Assembly (NCBI GenBank): GCA_020091685.1
Contig: CM034603.1
Span: forward strand, 30,427,696 to 30,491,695
Direction: 5' to 3'
Length of the DNA stretch: 64,000 nt
Source: Lutjanus erythropterus
Taxonomy: Eukaryota; Chordata; Actinopteri; Lutjaniformes; Lutjanidae
The position numbers and the translations under genes were made by a program. Each line of letters begins with the position of its first letter. Position 1 is the first letter of the stretch. Positions 1-12,780 of this stretch are shown here, one piece after another. The notes beneath the pieces are model-generated. The model was not told the DNA's origin. It saw nothing but the letters and a program-made list of their open reading frames with translations, and ran no database searches.

Positions 1-199
1 TCTAAAAAGTCAACTTTTCATGTGGTCAGAAAAACAGATCTGTGTTCAGTTTTGTGACAACACATTTTCAGATCCCAGTTTTTAAAAAATAATGTTATTT
101 AGTTTAAGACCCATATAAAATAAAACATAAGTGATTTTCATTGGACAGGAAGGGTATTTAAAAAAAACTGAAAAGTAACAAGTAACTAAAGCTGTCAAA

Positions 200-322
200 C
201 AAATGTAGTTGAAGTGAAGTGTAGTGGAGCAGAAGTATAAAGTTGCATAAAATACTCAAGTAAAGTACAAGTACCTGGAACACAATACTTGAGTAAATAT
301 ACTTTGTTAGATTCCGTCACTG
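200..322. repeat. Fragment of a teleost 'CAGTGGTGGAAGAAGTA' type DNA element
   Basis: The text is built from ACTCAAGTAAAGTACAAGTA and ACTTGAGTAAATATACTTTG phrases and ends in GTCACTGCTG. This matches the paralogous relics at 41606-41760, 47305-47400 and 63272-63480. Non-coding and decayed. Confidence 0.55.
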
Positions 323-944
323 CTGACAACAGTCTGACAACACAGTGGAGCTTTTATCTACAGGCGGAGGGGTCTCGATACGTGAACATGTGTTTAAATT
401 GTCATTCACGCTAAGTAAATGTCAGCTGCTGGAAAGGAGTAGCTGGCAGATACATGGAGGCTTTTTGAAGGAACCAAGGGGCCTATTTTAGTAGTTTGGA
501 CTCGTTTTCCACTAGGACTCGTGTATTAATGGAGATGGGTGATACTTTTTTTAACTCTTCGCCCCATTTTTTCCACTGGTAATGAAAAACAGAGCAGGTC
601 TCTAAAAACCCACAGTGGAAACAGCAGGAGAAAGCAAGAGAGCGAGAGAGAGAGAGAGAGCAGAAGAGGATGGAGGAAATCAGAAGCGAAGGCCGCTGAT
701 TCGTTAGCTGCATGTATTCGCCAGCATATATGACCAGAAATACACATAGACACAGACACGTTCACCGTGCTGTCAAGGGTTTCCTCTTACACAGAGCTAC
801 AAACCCACATGCTGAAAAATCACACGTCCTACTTCCCTTTCACACAGGTTGAAGGGTTGAAATAGGACAAATTCTCAATTTAGTTGTGTTAACATGAAGC
901 CACATCGCTCCCCAGTACTAGTGCTGCTCCCCCTGCACCCTCTC

Positions 945-961
945 ACACACACACACACACA
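945..961. repeat. (CA)n microsatellite
   Basis: A short run of alternating CA. Confidence 0.8.
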
Positions 962-964
962 TAG

Positions 965-1816
965 AAATAGAGGTGCTAACTAGAACCATAAAAGGTTCTG
1001 TGGCTTGTCCCCATAGGAGAACTTCTTTTGCTTCCCGGTAAAACCTTTACAAAGGTTCCACCTTGAACCCTTTCAGCGGTTTCTACCTTAAACCCAACAA
1101 AAACCATCTGTGAAAGGTTCCACTGAAGACCCCGTATGAGGGATTCTACAGAGAGTCCTTCTATGGTGTAATGGTTCCACCCAAAACAATCTTGGGGGTC
1201 CTATCCAGAACCTTTCCACCTTCTAAGGGTGCTAACAAGAACCCACCCAGGGGATTCTACCAGGAACCCTTTTACATTTCAATGGTGTCACCGAGAACAC
1301 ACCCAGGGGATTCTACCCAGAACCCTTTTATACTCCAGTGGGTTCATCTAGAGCCCACCCAGGGTTTCTACTGAGAACCCTTTTATATTCCAAAGGTTTT
1401 ATTTAGAACCCACCCTGGTGATTTAAAATTAGCTTTTTTTAATTAAGGGTTTCACCTGTAACTCTCTTCTGAGGGTTCTATGAAGAACCACATTGTATTC
1501 AATAAATGAGGCATAAAATATGGTCCAGACAAGGTAAAAAAAATATATATAAACTATAGCAGAACACCTGTAAAAATGAATTACACGTTTGAATATTCAG
1601 GCATGAGGATCTTTTAACACGCATGCTGTCAACAATCCTCTAAGAACTCTTTCTTCTTTAAAGGGTTCTTTGCATGAAAGGGGTTCATAATAGGACCTTT
1701 AATCTTACAAAGAACACTTTCTTTAAAAAAAAAGGGTCTTCAAAAGCAAATGGTTGTGGGTAGAACCTCAGCCCTTCAGGAAGAACCATTTTGAAACCCC
1801 TATTTTTAAGAGTGCA
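965..1816. repeat. GGTTCT/AGAACC-rich repeated element, copy 1
   Basis: The segment is dominated by GGTTCT, AGAACC and CCTTTTA phrases. In its middle (about 1240-1420) a unit of roughly 50 bp repeats imperfectly: a 'GGGATTCTACCCAGAACCC' motif followed by a 'TTTATACTCCAGTGGGTTC' motif. Related copies lie at 10540-11530 and 22829-23985, and both this copy and the 10.5 kb copy end in TAAGAGTG. It has no transposase-like frame, so it is probably a non-autonomous element. Confidence 0.6.
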
Positions 1817-2282
1817 GACGCTCACACGGCACCCTCTTGGACACATGTACACACACTTTTCTGCCCATGAGAGAGGATCGGCCTTCTTCTTGAGAGGTGT
1901 ATAATTAGAACAGGTCTCACATGATCACCAGTGCATAGCTGAGCAGGTCACACCCAAACCCAGTCATTTCCCCCAACAGCCACTCTCTGCCTGTCTCTCT
2001 CTCTCTGGCCTCCTTTTTACATGGTACACACACACATAGAAACACACACACATGCACATACAGACACAAAAACACATGTGTCCTGCACTAAACCATGCTT
2101 GTAGAGACCATGCTGAGGGAATTAGAGCAGGGAATGTATTTGTACCAGAAATAGCAAAAAGGGTTAAATTGCAATTTTTCATGGGAGGATGTTCATGGCA
2201 GTAATCAGATGTGGATGATATACCCTGAAGCAAGATAATCAATCAGACCTAAGTTTTCATCTAGGCCACAGAATTCAAACTG

Positions 2283-2710
2283 AAAGGGATAGGTCGGATC
2301 ATTTGAAGTGGGGCTGTACGAGGTACTTATCGAGTGTATTATCTACAGTAGACGGTGGTTGAACTGCTGTGGACAGGGTCAGCAACAAAGGGTATTTTAG
2401 CCAGTTAGAAATGATCCAGTTGAGAAAAAAAATCAGTTTAAGTGTATGCTATATTTAGAACATTTTCACTGCTTTACTTTGCCACCAGACAGCCTTTTCT
2501 AACGGGAAACCACTGTTATATAAGCCAAATATTGCTCTCGCCAAACCAACCAAACTCAATAGGCAAAATAAATTTACCTTGCAGAACACAGGACCTGCTC
2601 ATCCGCCACTGCCTCGATCTGGTAGTTATTGTGTGACTTTGGTGTTTTAAAAGGATAGTTCTGATTCGCCAAAGTCATAATAATGCAAACTAACGTCAGA
2701 GAGCACATCT
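2283..2710. mobile_element. TTAAAGGGATAGTT-family miniature element, degraded
   Basis: It opens with AAAGGGATAGGTCGGATCAT and continues through 'GGTACTTATCGAGTG', 'GCTGTGGACAGGGTCAGCA' and 'CAGACAGCCTTTTCT'. These phrases are shared with the fuller copies at 31216-32050 and 35649-36793. The right end is eroded. Confidence 0.6.
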
Positions 2711-3022
2711 CTCATCTACCCCTCTAAGTTGTGGTGCGTGTGTGTTTGTGCATGTGTCTGCGCACTTATAATATACATCCATGCGTGGGTGTTCACTGGT
2801 CTTAGACTTGGCCTTAACCTCAGCGCACAGCCCTTTCTGTGGCCTGTGTATCTGCTTGGTGCAACAAAGACAGCTCAGCTATGTCGAAGCGGGGTAAATA
2901 TTTGGAGAAGGATAATGGCTGCCAGAACTCCCTGATTTAAAGTCAGCTTTGTAACTTTGTGTATTAATGATTAACTACTGAGCAGACAGGTTAGGAAAGA
3001 TATGCTGATTCTAAATCTGTAC

Positions 3023-3850
3023 ACAGTAAAAAATTAGGAATTTTAGTGGCATCAACTAATCTTTTATTTATTCAAGTTAATCAAACTGAAAATTTCTAGT
3101 GTTTCAGAGCACCTCAGAACTCATAAATATGAGCTGCTCTAACTTGGAAGTCTTGTGACATGAAATGACAAGTTGATTGAATTCTGTACAGTACATTCAA
3201 TCAACTCATTAATTAAGTTTCTAAAGTAACATGATCAGAATATTAGCAGCCTTTCCAGCATACATGTTGTGAGAGTTAAAACTCTCCTGAGGCCCTTCTT
3301 TTTATAGTTTGAAGAAAATATATATGATGAAAACTATAGATGAAAGCTGTGCGTTTATAATACTCAACTCTGAAATAAACTAAAACAAGTTTTGTCAACC
3401 TATAATCTTTAGTTGACATAGTTTACTTTTCTTCTTTAGATAAACTTGAATCTTTGGATTTAAGTAACCAAAAAAAAAACCCACAGTATTTCAAAAACTG
3501 TTCACAGAGAGCTGTGAACATGATTTGTCATTATTAACCATTCTTCACTTTTACTTTGTTGTATTCACTCAACAATTCCTGAAATACTTTATTTGGTTAT
3601 AAAACTCAAAGATTTTTTTAAAGACAAAGATTAAATAATCTCAACAAGAGATATAGTTTGGAATCTTTTTTTTAGTTTATTTCAAAGTCTGAGTTGGATT
3701 CAACACTCAGTTTTCTCAACTTTTATTTTTACAGTGTACAAAAGTACCTCATCTCTTTTTCATTCAACTAAAAATTTCAAGGTAGTACAGACTAACTTTT
3801 TAAATATAAAACAAAAGGTTTTAGTTTTGTTTTTGTTTTTTTTACAGTGT
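3023..3850. mobile_element. CAGTGTAAAAA-family miniature element (possibly two overlapping copies)
   Basis: The left end reads CAGTAAAAAATTAGG and the right end TTTTTTACAGTG, giving inverted termini of about 10 bp. A second internal TTTTTACAGTG lies near 3727-3736, which suggests a nested or abutting copy. The AT-rich interior is shared with 35806-36306 and 40600-41306. No coding capacity. Confidence 0.55.
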
Positions 3851-4614
3851 ATAAACGAATCATTCATTCACAGCTAAATATTAAAATCTGCCCTATTACT
3901 TCATGAGAGAAGTGGAAAAGTGTGATGCAGAATGTGCTCCTTTGAGCTGCACTGCATCTGACAAAAAATATGAACCAGAGAGTTTGAAATGGACGCGAGA
4001 TGCCGAGGAAGTAACCTACTTTTAACCTTCAGTGGTTAATGCTTCACTAAAGCATTCCTAATCAGATTGCCATATAATAGTCAGCTCAGGTTCCAGAAGC
4101 AAGGCAGCTAATGCCTGCCTAATTAGCTGATACTAGAATGAGTCTGGAATAATATGGGTTACTCTCTGCCGTAAATGTATTGTAACACCGCATCTCCACC
4201 GCACCCACGTGGGGGTAAACATCCTGCTTATATCAAGTCCTGCACCATCCTACTTTCTCTTGATGCAAGCCTGTTCTAGTCTCTTTCACTCGTTTTCCTC
4301 TTCTCCTATGATTGTTTTCATTCTCCTCCCATCTTGGTAGCTCCTACTTGATTTCCCGCTCAGTCTGGTTTTTTGCCTCATTTACTTAAGGCCACGCCCA
4401 CCCCCGGGCAGGACGGTTCGCATTACACCATGGCTGAACCCCCCAACACACTCACACACATATAAACCTATGGTGGGTTCAGGGGTTAGGGCAACATCAG
4501 CCATGACCTTATGTGAACCCAAGAGCAGCCGCAGGTCCTTGTTTACCCCCCAACACTTCTGTCCATGCTGTCATAAAAAAGGAGTGGTAACCGTCTACCA
4601 TGGAGAACAGTTTG

Positions 4615-4616
<2 letters not shown>

Positions 4617-4651
<35 letters not shown>
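4617..4651. repeat. (CA)n microsatellite
   Basis: An uninterrupted ACAC run. It produces the threonine/histidine and cysteine/valine open frames on the two strands, which are not genes. Confidence 0.95.
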
Positions 4652-4653
<2 letters not shown>

Positions 4654-5461
4654 CATAGACCTTGTACTTTGTCTACCTGCCAGCCTGACACACCCACTGT
4701 CATCATGTCTGAGTTCTGAGAAAAAGAGACCAAGTGTGTGCGCGTGCACATGTCTGTGGGTGTGTATGTGTTGTATCTGTATTAGTAGTGCTGTTGCAGC
4801 GGGTTTCTTTGTGTTACCACGCTGTTCTGAGCCAAGATTACATTCCTGCAGAGCAGAGGGCGGGTAAATACCTCTTATTTATCTCTCTCTGTCTCTATCG
4901 CTCTAACTCACTGTCTGTGTCTCTATCTGTCTTTCCTCTAATTTTGCTGACCATATTTTGACAGCATGTTTATATTCTGTGGTTAGATGGAACAGTTAGG
5001 TTAAACACACACACACACATACATACTGAGAGGTGGCTGGCCAGACAGACATGTGGGGTAAATATTAGCTGCGTTGCTAGTCGACAGTGTGTTTTTATGA
5101 TTTCAAACAAATTATCTAGCCAATCCCTCGGCAGTAAAATCAACACGTCATGCTCTGTACGTGTGTGTGAGGGTGTGTGTGTGTCTGTGTGTAGACAGAT
5201 GGTTATGAGTTCAGAGGGCTAATGTGTATTTGACACTGCTGTCACACACCGCACAGCTTTTTAAAAGACACACTGCACATGGCCACGTGCAGGCAACAGT
5301 TGCCATTTCTGTGGCCAGTGATGAACTAATAAAGGCCAGAGCAAAACCGGCACAAATCAAGTTTACGTGTTTAATTTAGCTTAGCATAGTTTTATTTTAA
5401 TCATCAAAGCTTGTTTTAAAATTCCAATGCTGTTACAGTATGTCTTCTGGTTGCACAGTCT

Positions 5462-5653
5462 TTAAAGGGATAGTTAAGATTATTCAGGGGGTTGTATGAG
5501 GAGTACCAGCACAGAAACTAAGCTATGTACTGCTGTGGACAGGGTTAGCAACAAAAGGTATTTTAGACACTTAAAAAAAGTCCACCTAAAAAAAAATTAA
5601 TATCAGTTTACCTCATACAACCATGCTTTAAATCATCCAAACAATCCCTTTAA
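5462..5653. mobile_element. Short deleted copy of the TTAAAGGGATAGTT element
   Basis: TTAAAGGGATAGTTAAGAT on the left and AATCCCTTTAA on the right form terminal inverted repeats with TTAA at both edges. The interior keeps the 'GTACTGCTGTGGACAGGGTT' phrase. At about 190 bp it is an internally deleted relative of the roughly 835-bp copy at 31216. Confidence 0.7.
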
Positions 5654-8600
5654 TATGTTTTTCCCTGGATGCTTTAACACACATTAAACGTGAGTGCAAA
5701 TAAACATGAGAGGGAATGATGTGACTTGTTAAATTGTAATATTTAACATAAACAGATCCAACTTCCTCCTTGGATGCTGTTGAAATAGATCTGTGTCACA
5801 TTCAGACACTGTTCAAACACACTGTTTATCTGCCCAACAGCCGCAGATGGGTGTGTGATCCTCACATTTCCTCACTGGCTTCTCGCCAAAACGTACAAGT
5901 CCAAAGAAAACACTGCGAGAAAAAAAAGGAAATGAGACACCTGTGCAAAGTGTTATAATGTCAGAATCTGACCAAGATGAATGTATTTTCAGGATGAACG
6001 TTTCATCATACTTGAGATCAGAAAGGTTTGCTTCTAGTCAGTGTACTGCAGTGATGCCATAATTCAGACAGAGACTGTTTCCTGGATCCATATGGGTTTC
6101 TCTCGTCTGCAGTCGACGCGTGGTATCTCCATCCTAATTGGATTTTTAATGGGATATCTGTGGGTGCATCCACAATGAAAATTCCCCTCCTTTAAATTAA
6201 CTAGGCAAGAATTCAGTCACCCATAGGATTCGGCTTTTACTAGAGGAGAGCCGTTAATATCACAGCGCCATCCACTTGGCTGGGCTCAGTCTTGTCTGTG
6301 GCTGATTAAAAACGAGCAGGTTTCACTAGATAAGAGCTGAGTCACATCACTGGGGCTTTTATTTTAGTAAGTGGGATCTTTTCCGTCTCTGTCCCCTGGT
6401 GTTGATGGTGGCTTTCTCACTTTCATGCTAGAGAGATTTGTGGTTGGACCAGTCTAATCCAGGCCTACACACACAAACACACACTTACAGACACATACAC
6501 AGAGACATTCTTTGGTCTGCTCACTCCATGGTGTGTGCATCCTTGTCAGATCAGCGCGGCTGTGCGTCTTCTCTGTGAGCTTATGTGACGGAAGATCAAC
6601 GACAACAGCCTGTCTTTTCTTCTCAGTGTCAGCCGTCCCTGTCCCTCCATCACAGTGGGGCCCTTTATAACACCACTGATACAATGATTACTTCTCTCGC
6701 CTCTCCCTGTCTCTGTCTGCGTCTCGCTCTAACATACAGACATACCATAAAATTCCACATAGCCTGAGGGTTTGTTTGCTTCACCACTTAACAAATATTG
6801 ACAGATTAAAGCCAAGATTGCAGTGTTACACAATCTGAAACTCATAAAATTGCATGTTTTTCTCACAGGTACTGTTGATGTCACTTGGTTTGAATCAGTG
6901 GATTTATGTTTAGTTCATTGGATACAGGTGTTTATTGGTTAATTGGGAAAACATTTGCTCAATTATTCAACCTTTGACACTACAAAAGTAAAGCCATTAA
7001 AAAGAATCAAAGTTATTGTTGCACAACTACATCCTTTATTTTAAACTGATGGAGATCTGAAAATTTTCAGTTATACCAAATACATTAGGCTGTATCAGTA
7101 AAAATGTGTCACTGCAATTCATGCCAACTAATAATATGGTAATGAAGTAATCCACCAGCCATTTACATCAAGAATTTAGACAACACAGATTTGTACAATG
7201 TAATGAGAGTTGTAGCTCCTTCATGCTACACACAAACCACAACATATATGCTGACAATTAAATTCAGAATGGAATTGGATGAAATATAAAACAAAATAAA
7301 GGAACACAATTTGTGCAGTTAGTTACATAGGCTATATACATATGCATGGGTGAACCCAGGAAGTCTTTCTGTAGTGCATTTTTTAAATTTTTGTCAGCAG
7401 CAACAACATGGTGGTGATAATATGAACGACATCTTCAGATTAAAAGCCGACTTCTGGGCAACATTGTCCATCAACTTAGACTGTTTGTGCATGAAGCATC
7501 ATCGATGTAAAGACTTCCTTTTGTCATCCTGCCAGAGTCTTGTGTGTTGCATCCTGTCAGCTTGGAGTACGATCAACTATTTGATCCAGGAGTCATGTAT
7601 TTACAGACAGTACATACTGTATGTAATTTTAATATTACGTTTTATGGGTGTCAAAAAGGGAACTACATCTTAATCTTGTTATACTACCCTGTGTTGTATA
7701 ATGATAGATAAATCTGTCTTGCATATAATGTCAGATAATGTGACAACTCAAGTCAAATTTATGTATCCAACCCAATATCATAAATCACAATTTGCCTCAG
7801 AGGGCTTTACTATCTCCGGAGTGTGCGACTCCCTTTATTCCACCAGTGAAGGTGAATCACATTTAGAATTTCTTGAATTATATGCATCCACAATTTTCCT
7901 GTGAATCCTTAATGCTTAGGTAGGCAGTTTCAGTCCAGCACAAGAATGACAGACCCTGCTACAACCCAAATACAAACTACTATAAAAAGAGATAATTACT
8001 GAGTGTAAAAATATTTAATTGCTATTGCAGGAGTTCAATTTCATGTCAAACTAGGGGATTACTATTATGATTTTAATGCTAGGGAAAAAGGGGAAACTGG
8101 ATGATATGAGGTGAATAGTTTTAATCTCAGTGAACCCTCAGTTTATAGGTGATCTGGCTTTTCCTGATTCTTTCCCCTCTGTCCATCTCTGTCTCTAGCT
8201 TTATGTTTCCTTCTCTTCCTTTACAGCCTTTTCACACTTCTTGCTTGCAAACAGTCACATATCCCGCTCTGCCATTATCTTCCCATTAGGCAGGTGAGCG
8301 AGGTGCTTAAGGGCACAGCTACTCACTTAGACTCGGCTCTCTCAACACCTTTTTACTCTGCCCCTCCCTCTCGCCAGTTGTCTGGTCCTTCAGTCAAATT
8401 CACCCTGCCACTTATCTCTGTGTTGAAGCCAAACATGAATGAGAGGCTCTGCAGTGAGATGCCTGCTCGTGGCAGTTGCGAAAGGCACGAGAATGTGAGG
8501 CAACACGGAAAAACATGGTTGATTGCTGTCCATCTGTTTTTCCTCTCACTCAGTTGCTTTCTTTGTGTCTATTTTTTTTGAAGTGCATTCCTTCTCAGTG

Positions 8601-9992
8601 TCTGGGCCTGTCAAACCCGTGGCATTGGTCTTAATTACTTTCTCCTTTCCTCTTATTCACTGTCCCTGATTCCCCTCATAGCTCTGTGCAGGACAGTGAA
8701 AAACTACATCACAAAACTCCTTGGACCCTAATCTTAAAATTGAATATTTTATAAAGTTCTGTGACGTGACGCTGAGCTAAAACTCTGAGAAAGGGAAAGG
8801 GATCAGCAGTGAACACATCACCAACATCCTCACAAATGATGTCTCCATTTTGGCTCGTTAGGATCCATCATGTGTCCTTGTTTTTTGACCTGAAACAGCA
8901 GCACCACCTGAGGTCCAATTAGTGTTATCCCTGATTAGTTTTGTGTGACACGCACAGACTGCTGGACTCTCTGTTTACACTGCCTCATACTGCACTGCAC
9001 ACACTGCATTGTCTGCTACTGTCAGTAGGTACATCATATATTGCTTTAGATATCATTAAGACTAGTGGCACATGCTTTTGCATTTCTTGCACTGCTTTCC
9101 TTAATAATAATAATTATAATTTATCTAAATGAAGATAAATGTAAGACGTATTTTTACATTTGCACATGGTATTTTCTTTGTCACTCTGGCTTGCTGTACT
9201 TTAAATATTTCTGGATTATTTGCACCATTACCATAGCTCACAGTTCAGTGATATGGGATTCAGACTATTTAATTATTTAACAACAACAAAGAGAGAGAAA
9301 AAATATGCGGTAAAGAAACTTTCAGTAGCCCTCAGTAGAATAGAAAAGAATAAGCAGTTTATAACTTGTATTGTTTTGCCATTTACAATTTCTTGCAAAT
9401 GGCAAAACTTCTGTCCATAAGTGAATGTTCACACTTACAGCCTTTAAACTTATATTGCAGTATTTTGCCCTATCCCAGTAGTTTGGGATCTTGCGCTGTC
9501 TGTACGTCTGACCCAGACACAAGGAACCAACTGGGAACAAACATCTTAAATGGTTGGACTCATGCGCTTTATGTAGTCCTGTGTGGTTTATGTATGTTTA
9601 TGTAGTCTTGTAGATTAATGTTGGTTCTGTGTAGCCTCTTTTATAGTTCCAGCACTGTGGTCCTAGAGGAACATTGTTGAGTTTCACTGTGTACTGGCTG
9701 TATATAGTTGAAATAGCACATTAAGACTGTCTTGAGTCTGAATAGGATAGAATCGTTGCTCTCAGCCTGCGTTATTATCAACATCAACACCCGTAGAAAA
9801 TGTATGAAACAAATTAAATCATCTCTCTCCACTGTCAGTTTATCTCTTACTTTTCAAGAGAGAAATCACTTGAAGAATTAATGTGAGGCAAACACACATC
9901 TTATACTGCATTAAGCGAGAGAGAGACAGAGAGTCAAAGCATCCTGCTTGTGCTAGTGCCAAGTCTGAAGGAGATAATCGCACGCAGAAACA

Positions 9993-10085
9993 GGATTAGG
10001 CCAGTTGACAGTGGGATTAGAGCTGTGGATAGGATTACAGTCTGTGAGATCAGATTAGCATAATACATGCCAGATTAAATCTGTA
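9993..10085. promoter_or_regulatory. Cluster of GGATTA homeobox-like sites (candidate enhancer)
   Basis: GGATTA occurs at 9993-9998, 10014-10019 and 10032-10037, followed by AGATTAG and AGATTAA variants near 10050-10080. GGATTA/TAATCC is the core bound by Otx/Pitx-class homeodomains. The region has no recognisable transposon. The regulatory role is inference only. Confidence 0.25.
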
Positions 10086-10311
10086 AGTGCAAACTAAATT
10101 AATCATCTGCACTGGTGGTTATTACTTGGCAAATGGTGGAAGAGGCTTTTTCAGCTTGTGTCTACAATCCAGGTGTCACAGTGCTGAAGAGGAAGGGGAA
10201 CCCATGTGCAGATAATGGTGGTAGTGGTGAGGGTGAGAAAGGGAGAACAGACAGTCAGGATCAAAGACCGGTATATGAAAGAGAAAAGGAGTAGACACAT
10301 ACCTCTAAACT

Positions 10312-10329
10312 CCCCCCCCCCCCCCCCCA
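10312..10329. repeat. Poly-C run
   Basis: A run of about 18 C, prone to length error in sequencing. Confidence 0.9.
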
Positions 10330-10539
10330 CCTTTTGAAGCATCACAAAGCTGCCACTCTGAAGAGGTGGAGACAAAGAAGTAGTCTGCATAAAAGAGATG
10401 GAACGACAGAAAGAAGGGGAAGGCATGCAGTAGACTTTTCTTATTTGTCTGGGATATTTACTGCTATTCAGGCCTGTCATGGTCTAATCTTTGACTAAAA
10501 GCATGCATCTGTAATCATTTTAATAAATACACACAATTA

Positions 10540-11530
10540 AAGGTTCCCAAAAAGGATCCTTCCTGAAAGAGGTTCTACCAAACTGTTTGCTTCTGAAGAA
10601 CTCTTTTTTCTTTCTAAGACATGGGGTTCCATCAAGAGTACTTTTCATCCAAAGAACCTATTTTGAAAGGAAGGGTTCATCAAGGGAGTAGGGTTGTGTC
10701 TGTTTCCAAGTGGAGAACTACATAGTGAGGAAGAAACACTATGGGACACTGTTCTTATAACATCATTGCAATTGTTTTTCTTTCAGCACAGTGCATTTTG
10801 GGATATTGTGTAGTTAGTGACCATTGGTTGTACAGTGCTTTTTAAAATGCGTTGTGGGTTACTTTGAGTCCACTATGTAGGGTATAATAATTCGCACTGC
10901 ACATTCGAAGAGCACTACAAAATGGCAACATCGCTATGTTGTGAGTAGTGAGTGATTTTGGACACAGTGAAGGGGTTCTAATCAGGAGCCCTTATCATCC
11001 ATCTGTTCTCTGTAGAACTCTTCTTAGACAAGAGGCTACAGGTGAATCCCTGACAAAATATGTTCTTAGTATAAAAAAGTTCTCGATAGAACTCCCTGGG
11101 TGGGTTCTTGTTTGTGCACTCAGAAGGCAGAAAGATTCTAAATAGAACTCCTAGAGAGGGTTCTGGGTGGAACCATCTCTGTAGACCCACTTCACTAACA
11201 TGGAACTGGCCCTGTTCCAGTTCAAGCAGCCGATTTTGAACCATTTGAAGCGTTGTTACCAAAAATGAATTTCTTTGGAATCCAGTGAGATGGTTCTCTG
11301 CTGGAAACAAAAAATAGCATGTTTTTCTTGTCATATTCTGCAGGTCGTTGTTCATCCGTGCAGCATCACCTGTTGATGACATCCTTGATTACATTGGTTC
11401 TGCTGGAAATTGGTGGAAATGCGGGCTGGTTCCCCAGATAGCACCAAGGCTCCAGGGATCTTGAACGTGGGAAAGGGCCTAAAAGTGGTTCTGCGTGGTT
11501 TTAATTAGTTCTTTTATTTCTAAGAGTGTT
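10540..11530. repeat. GGTTCT/AGAACC-rich repeated element, copy 2
   Basis: It starts with GGTTCCCAAAAAGGATCC and ends with TTTATTTCTAAGAGTG, matching the ends of the copies at 965 and 22829. The interior is full of GGTTCT/GAACTC phrases. No transposase-like frame. Confidence 0.55.
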
Positions 11531-12589
11531 AATATATGTCCACCCATATAGTGGGGAAACTTTAAAGCACTTCAGTTGCTGATGTAGATGCTCTTTAGTG
11601 AGAAATGTCTCTTCTAGAAAGAGCTAACAGAGCACTGGAAGTTTAACCGCTAGTATTACATGTCACTAGATTACTCATCTTTCAAGTTTTGATCTGGCTC
11701 ATTAAGATAAGCAGCAGGCGTCGATCCTCCCCCTGTGAGGCCAACAGACACTGAGAAAAGAGCACACCTCAGTCATTTCAGAAACAACAGCGTCATTATT
11801 GACGCCTCGCTGCCGCCTGGACCTTGTGATTTCTGTTGCAATGACTCCTCTCTCACTCTCCCACTTGGATGCGGAGCTCGGAGATGATTAAATGAGCGTT
11901 CCCAGGCCGCCTCACACACTCACACTACCAGTGCTGGATGGCTTTCATAAAGTGCTGCTGCTCAAATCGATACCTGCGTGATTGCTCTGTTATTACTGAT
12001 AATGAAAAGTGCGGATCTAACCTTGTTAGCCCTTACAGGAGAAGAAGAAGCCGTGCTACTGCGAATAGAGACTGTAGAGGAAAGCTGGCATAAATAAAGT
12101 CACATGAAAGTTTGTTTGTGTGAAAAAAGATAGAATGAGATAGCGAGGGAGAGGAGGGGGAGCACGTCAGGGGAAAAAAAACAGAGAGGTCTAAGTTTGG
12201 ATGCAGGGCTCCTGTGTACGTGACATCTGACCTGAGGCATTTCTGAGAACCAACACCCTCTCAAGTGTGAATAACTCATTGCTGCATGTGTGTGTGTCTG
12301 TTTGTCTCTATATAAATAGTCAGGTTTGTGTGGCTCCCACTATGTCTGATGCATATGAGTGTTTATGTCTGAGCATCACCTGAGAGTACTGTCGTCTCCA
12401 GTTTGCACACCATTTCTTTAATCATAAGTTAAAAACTACTTCAAGGAGTTCATAACTGGTTATGAAGTTTATTACTCATGCCTTTATATGACCTAGTTAA
12501 CGAGACCATCCCCGAGAAGGTCGGCCATTTCTGTTTAGTTGTCTGTATGCCGCTCAGTCGGATTTTCCTTGATATTAGATGAAACGAGC

Positions 12590-12780
12590 CTGTGTTTACA
12601 TTTTCCCAGCCAAAGTTACAATGAGAGGCATGATCGCCAATTTAAAAAGAAGCAGGAGGAGATTTTGTTTTTATTTTTGACGTTATGTTTTGTGGCTGTC
12701 GCAGTAGAAACACTACTCCTTTTGTCAGATCAACTAAATCTGACAGTTCCCTGTAGTAGCTTTAATCAGTTTTACATTTG
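12590..12780 (-). repeat. Dispersed repeat, inverted relative to 40685-40865
   Basis: Read on the minus strand it gives AAAGCTACTACAGGGAACTG. The plus strand at 40685 gives AAAGTTACTACAAGGGACTT. Both continue into a region with AAACATAAAA and then 'GCAGGAGGAGATTTT' (here) or its complement (there). Probably an unclassified fish transposon fragment. Confidence 0.45.

Noticed and set aside
1240..1420. Regularly spaced repeats that could suggest an array such as CRISPR
   Set aside because: The units are imperfect, without unique spacers, in a vertebrate genome, and belong to a dispersed GGTTCT-rich element.
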